From an uncultured Desulfotomaculum sp. (GTDB taxonomy: Bacteria; Bacillota; Desulfotomaculia; Desulfotomaculales; Desulfotomaculaceae): a DNA stretch of 34,236 bases. A program made the translations under genes and the position numbers. This document shows, one piece after another, positions 33,077-34,236 of this stretch (position 1 is the first letter of the stretch; each line of letters begins with the position of its first letter). Where the stretch lies: contig CAMKDG010000027.1 in NCBI GenBank assembly GCA_946411205.1, positions 1-34,236 of the forward strand, in the 5' to 3' direction. A model generated the notes under the pieces. That model worked only from the letters and a program-made list of their open reading frames with translations. It searched no databases and was not told the DNA's origin.

Positions 33077-33292
33077 CTAGTCCGGCCAGACCTCTTCAAC
33101 CTTTTTTCCAATGGCTGCAGCAATAATTGGTCTGATACGGTGTCCTTTGTATTTGGCCTTGTCACTTATAGCCATGCTTACCGCTTCACTGGTAACACCT
33201 GCCACTTTGGCAATGTCTTTAATTTGGACACCACGTTTTATTAATTCTGCTCTAATTTCATTAGGGGTCATGCCTTTTTTCTCTTTTTTCAA
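33077..33292 (-). CDS. Small HTH regulator, Ner/Nlp-like
   Basis: A 71-aa DNA-binding protein. TPNEIRAELIKRGVQIKDIAKVAGVTSEAVSMAISDKAK is a lambda-repressor-like helix-turn-helix, followed by RIRPIIAAAIGKKVEEVWPD, the typical end of phage Ner/Nlp regulators. TTG at 33292 lies 7 nt behind GGGGGG; GTG at 33298 is too close to it. Divergent from an XRE-type gene, the layout of a phage-style control switch. Confidence 0.8.
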   Translation of the reverse strand: MKKEKKGMTPNEIRAELIKRGVQIKDIAKVAGVTSEAVSMAISDKAKYKGHRIRPIIAAAIGKKVEEVWPD

Positions 33293-33441
33293 TTGCACAC
33301 CCCCCTACCTAAATACTAAGGCAATAAATATTTTTAAAGCATATTTTTATTGGTTGTTATTTAGATAATATTTTATAGAAATATATTATTATTTCTCAGA
33401 CATGATGTCAATGAAAATTTTATTTTCTTGGGAGTTCTATT

Positions 33442-33954
33442 ATGGTTTCATTAGGAGAAAGAATCAAAAGCATAAGAATTAATAATAAATTAACCCAATC
33501 AGAATTTGGGGATTTACTAGGTGTTGGACAGAGTCATATCGCTAATATTGAGAAGGATCAAAAGACACCTTCCGACATATTTATTAAAGTCCTTAGCCTT
33601 CAATTTGGCATTCGTGAAGAATGGCTTTGCAGTGGTGAAGAACCAATGTACCGGCCTGTAGAAGAAGTTGTAGAAGAAACCCTGGGGCGATACGGGATAG
33701 ATTTTGTTCGTGTTGCTATAGAAAAAGCAAAGGCCAGAGGCCTCTATGGAGACCTCCAGCCGAAGGCTATAATTCCTGTGGAAGATATTGAATTAGGCCA
33801 AATGGTAAGCTACCTAACTGATACCTGGAAGAACGGAGACCAGCGAATCAAAATCTGGCTCAGTATACAGTTTGAGAAATCATTCCCCGAATTTAATGAA
33901 TACCTACAAAAAAACAGGAAACAAATTACAGGAAGCACTGGCAATGGGGCTTAG
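33442..33954 (+). CDS. XRE-family repressor-like regulator
   Basis: A 170-aa protein. Residues 1-65 are an XRE helix-turn-helix (LGERIKSIRINNKLTQSEFGDLLGVGQSHIANIEKDQKTPS) with the REEWLCSGEEPMY motif common to phage repressors. The remainder has no recognised protease or peptidase site. ATG with GGGAG 7 nt upstream. Divergent from the Ner-like gene across an A+T-rich 149-bp gap that should hold their promoters. Confidence 0.85.
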   Translation: MVSLGERIKSIRINNKLTQSEFGDLLGVGQSHIANIEKDQKTPSDIFIKVLSLQFGIREEWLCSGEEPMYRPVEEVVEETLGRYGIDFVRVAIEKAKARGLYGDLQPKAIIPVEDIELGQMVSYLTDTWKNGDQRIKIWLSIQFEKSFPEFNEYLQKNRKQITGSTGNGA

Positions 33955-34054
33955 GGTAATAGATAGTCGCTCTTGCCAAAAGTAATCCTGTTTACTTCTT
34001 ATATTATACTAACATTAATTATCTTGTTACCATGATTTTAAGGATGATTTGTAT

Positions 34055-34147
34055 ATGAATGAGCAGAACAACAGAAAAATAAGAAACGCAAGAAATAAAG
34101 AAACTACTATACCCGTGTGCGGGGATAGTAGTTTCTGTGGTTATTAG
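34055..34147 (+). CDS. Possible 30-aa peptide overlapping a hairpin
   Basis: An ORF of 30 codons with AAGGA about 10 nt before the ATG. Its end, PVCGDSSFCGY, has two cysteines and no resemblance I can name. The coding sequence contains the strong inverted repeat at 34102-34137, so it may be only a terminator read by chance. Low confidence. Confidence 0.2.
   Translation: MNEQNNRKIRNARNKETTIPVCGDSSFCGY
34102..34137 (-). terminator. Hairpin, probable minus-strand terminator
   Basis: GAAACTACTAT and ATAGTAGTTTC form an 11-bp perfect stem with extra C-G pairs above it. On the minus strand it is followed by TTTATTTCTT, so it may end a minus-strand gene that starts right of the window. Confidence 0.5.
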
Positions 34148-34179
34148 GACTTTCGACACAACTAGATATTTTTCGATCT

Positions 34180-34208
34180 CTACCACTGTCTGTGGTAGTT
34201 TTCTAGTT
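34180..34208 (+). terminator. Rho-independent terminator
   Basis: CTACCAC-TGTCT-GTGGTAG followed by TTTTCTAGTTTT. It could end transcription from the XRE-type gene. Confidence 0.6.
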
Positions 34209-34236
34209 TTATAAGCTTTTTAAATTAAATTACATC

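Overview
The window reads as part of the chromosome of a low-to-moderate G+C, anaerobic, spore-forming Firmicute of the Desulfotomaculum/Peptococcaceae type. This is an inference from gene content: a CIRCE-controlled groESL operon, Spo0E-like and Spo0F-like proteins, CotJ spore-coat genes, HemZ, formate dehydrogenase and molybdenum-cofactor maturation genes, a T-box leader, and many TTG/GTG starts preceded by strong GGAGG sites. Nearly all genes of the first 26 kb lie on the minus strand.

Layout. 1-1.3 kb: a small spo0E-like gene followed by cysK. 1.37-1.7 kb: a 27-codon holin-like toxin with a probable antisense antitoxin. 1.8-4.0 kb: groES-groEL. 4.2-9.7 kb: a molybdenum-cofactor block (mogA/moaB, fdhD, a ModE-like regulator, a MoeA fused to a periplasmic-binding-protein-like domain, a second MoeA, a 59-aa conserved protein). 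9.8-12 kb: hemZ and a methyltransferase. 12-14.9 kb: paaK, a double-ACT protein and a 5-formyl-THF cyclo-ligase behind a T-box that has one phenylalanine-type specifier but two antiterminator/terminator modules. 15.0 kb: a cluster of DnaA boxes. 15.1-17.8 kb: the tsaE-tsaB-rimI-tsaD operon for the t6A tRNA modification. 17.9-25 kb: a Spo0F-like receiver, an amidohydrolase, a class I amidotransferase hydrolase, mazEF, ilvH, a zinc-ribbon protein, GNAT, YmaF and rhomboid proteins. 25-27.3 kb: pgi, then cotJA-cotJB on the plus strand.

From about 27.42 kb to the end of the window the character changes. The third cotJ gene, cotJC, stops after about 33 recognisable codons. Directly behind it lies a visibly more A+T-rich mobile element whose first gene is a large serine recombinase pointing at the junction. 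The element carries a small ORF, a small zinc-finger ORF broken by a 67-bp duplication, a 305-aa helix-turn-helix-like protein, parB, parA, a 52-aa zinc-ribbon protein, two small DNA-binding regulators and a probable structured RNA. The layout resembles the skin element of sigK: a sporulation gene split by an element that carries its own serine recombinase. Its far end is outside the window.

The most striking signal is inside this element. Two sequences with the full hammerhead ribozyme core (CUGAUGA, stem II, GAAA, stem III, cleavable GUC, closing stem I) sit on the minus strand exactly in the gaps zinc-ribbon gene/parA and parB/305-aa gene, each beginning 2 nt after a stop codon. If active, they would cut one polycistronic RNA into three messages and release a separate parA-parB mRNA. 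I regard this ribozyme-bracketed partition operon, in an element that splits a spore-coat gene, as the main candidate for an undescribed system.
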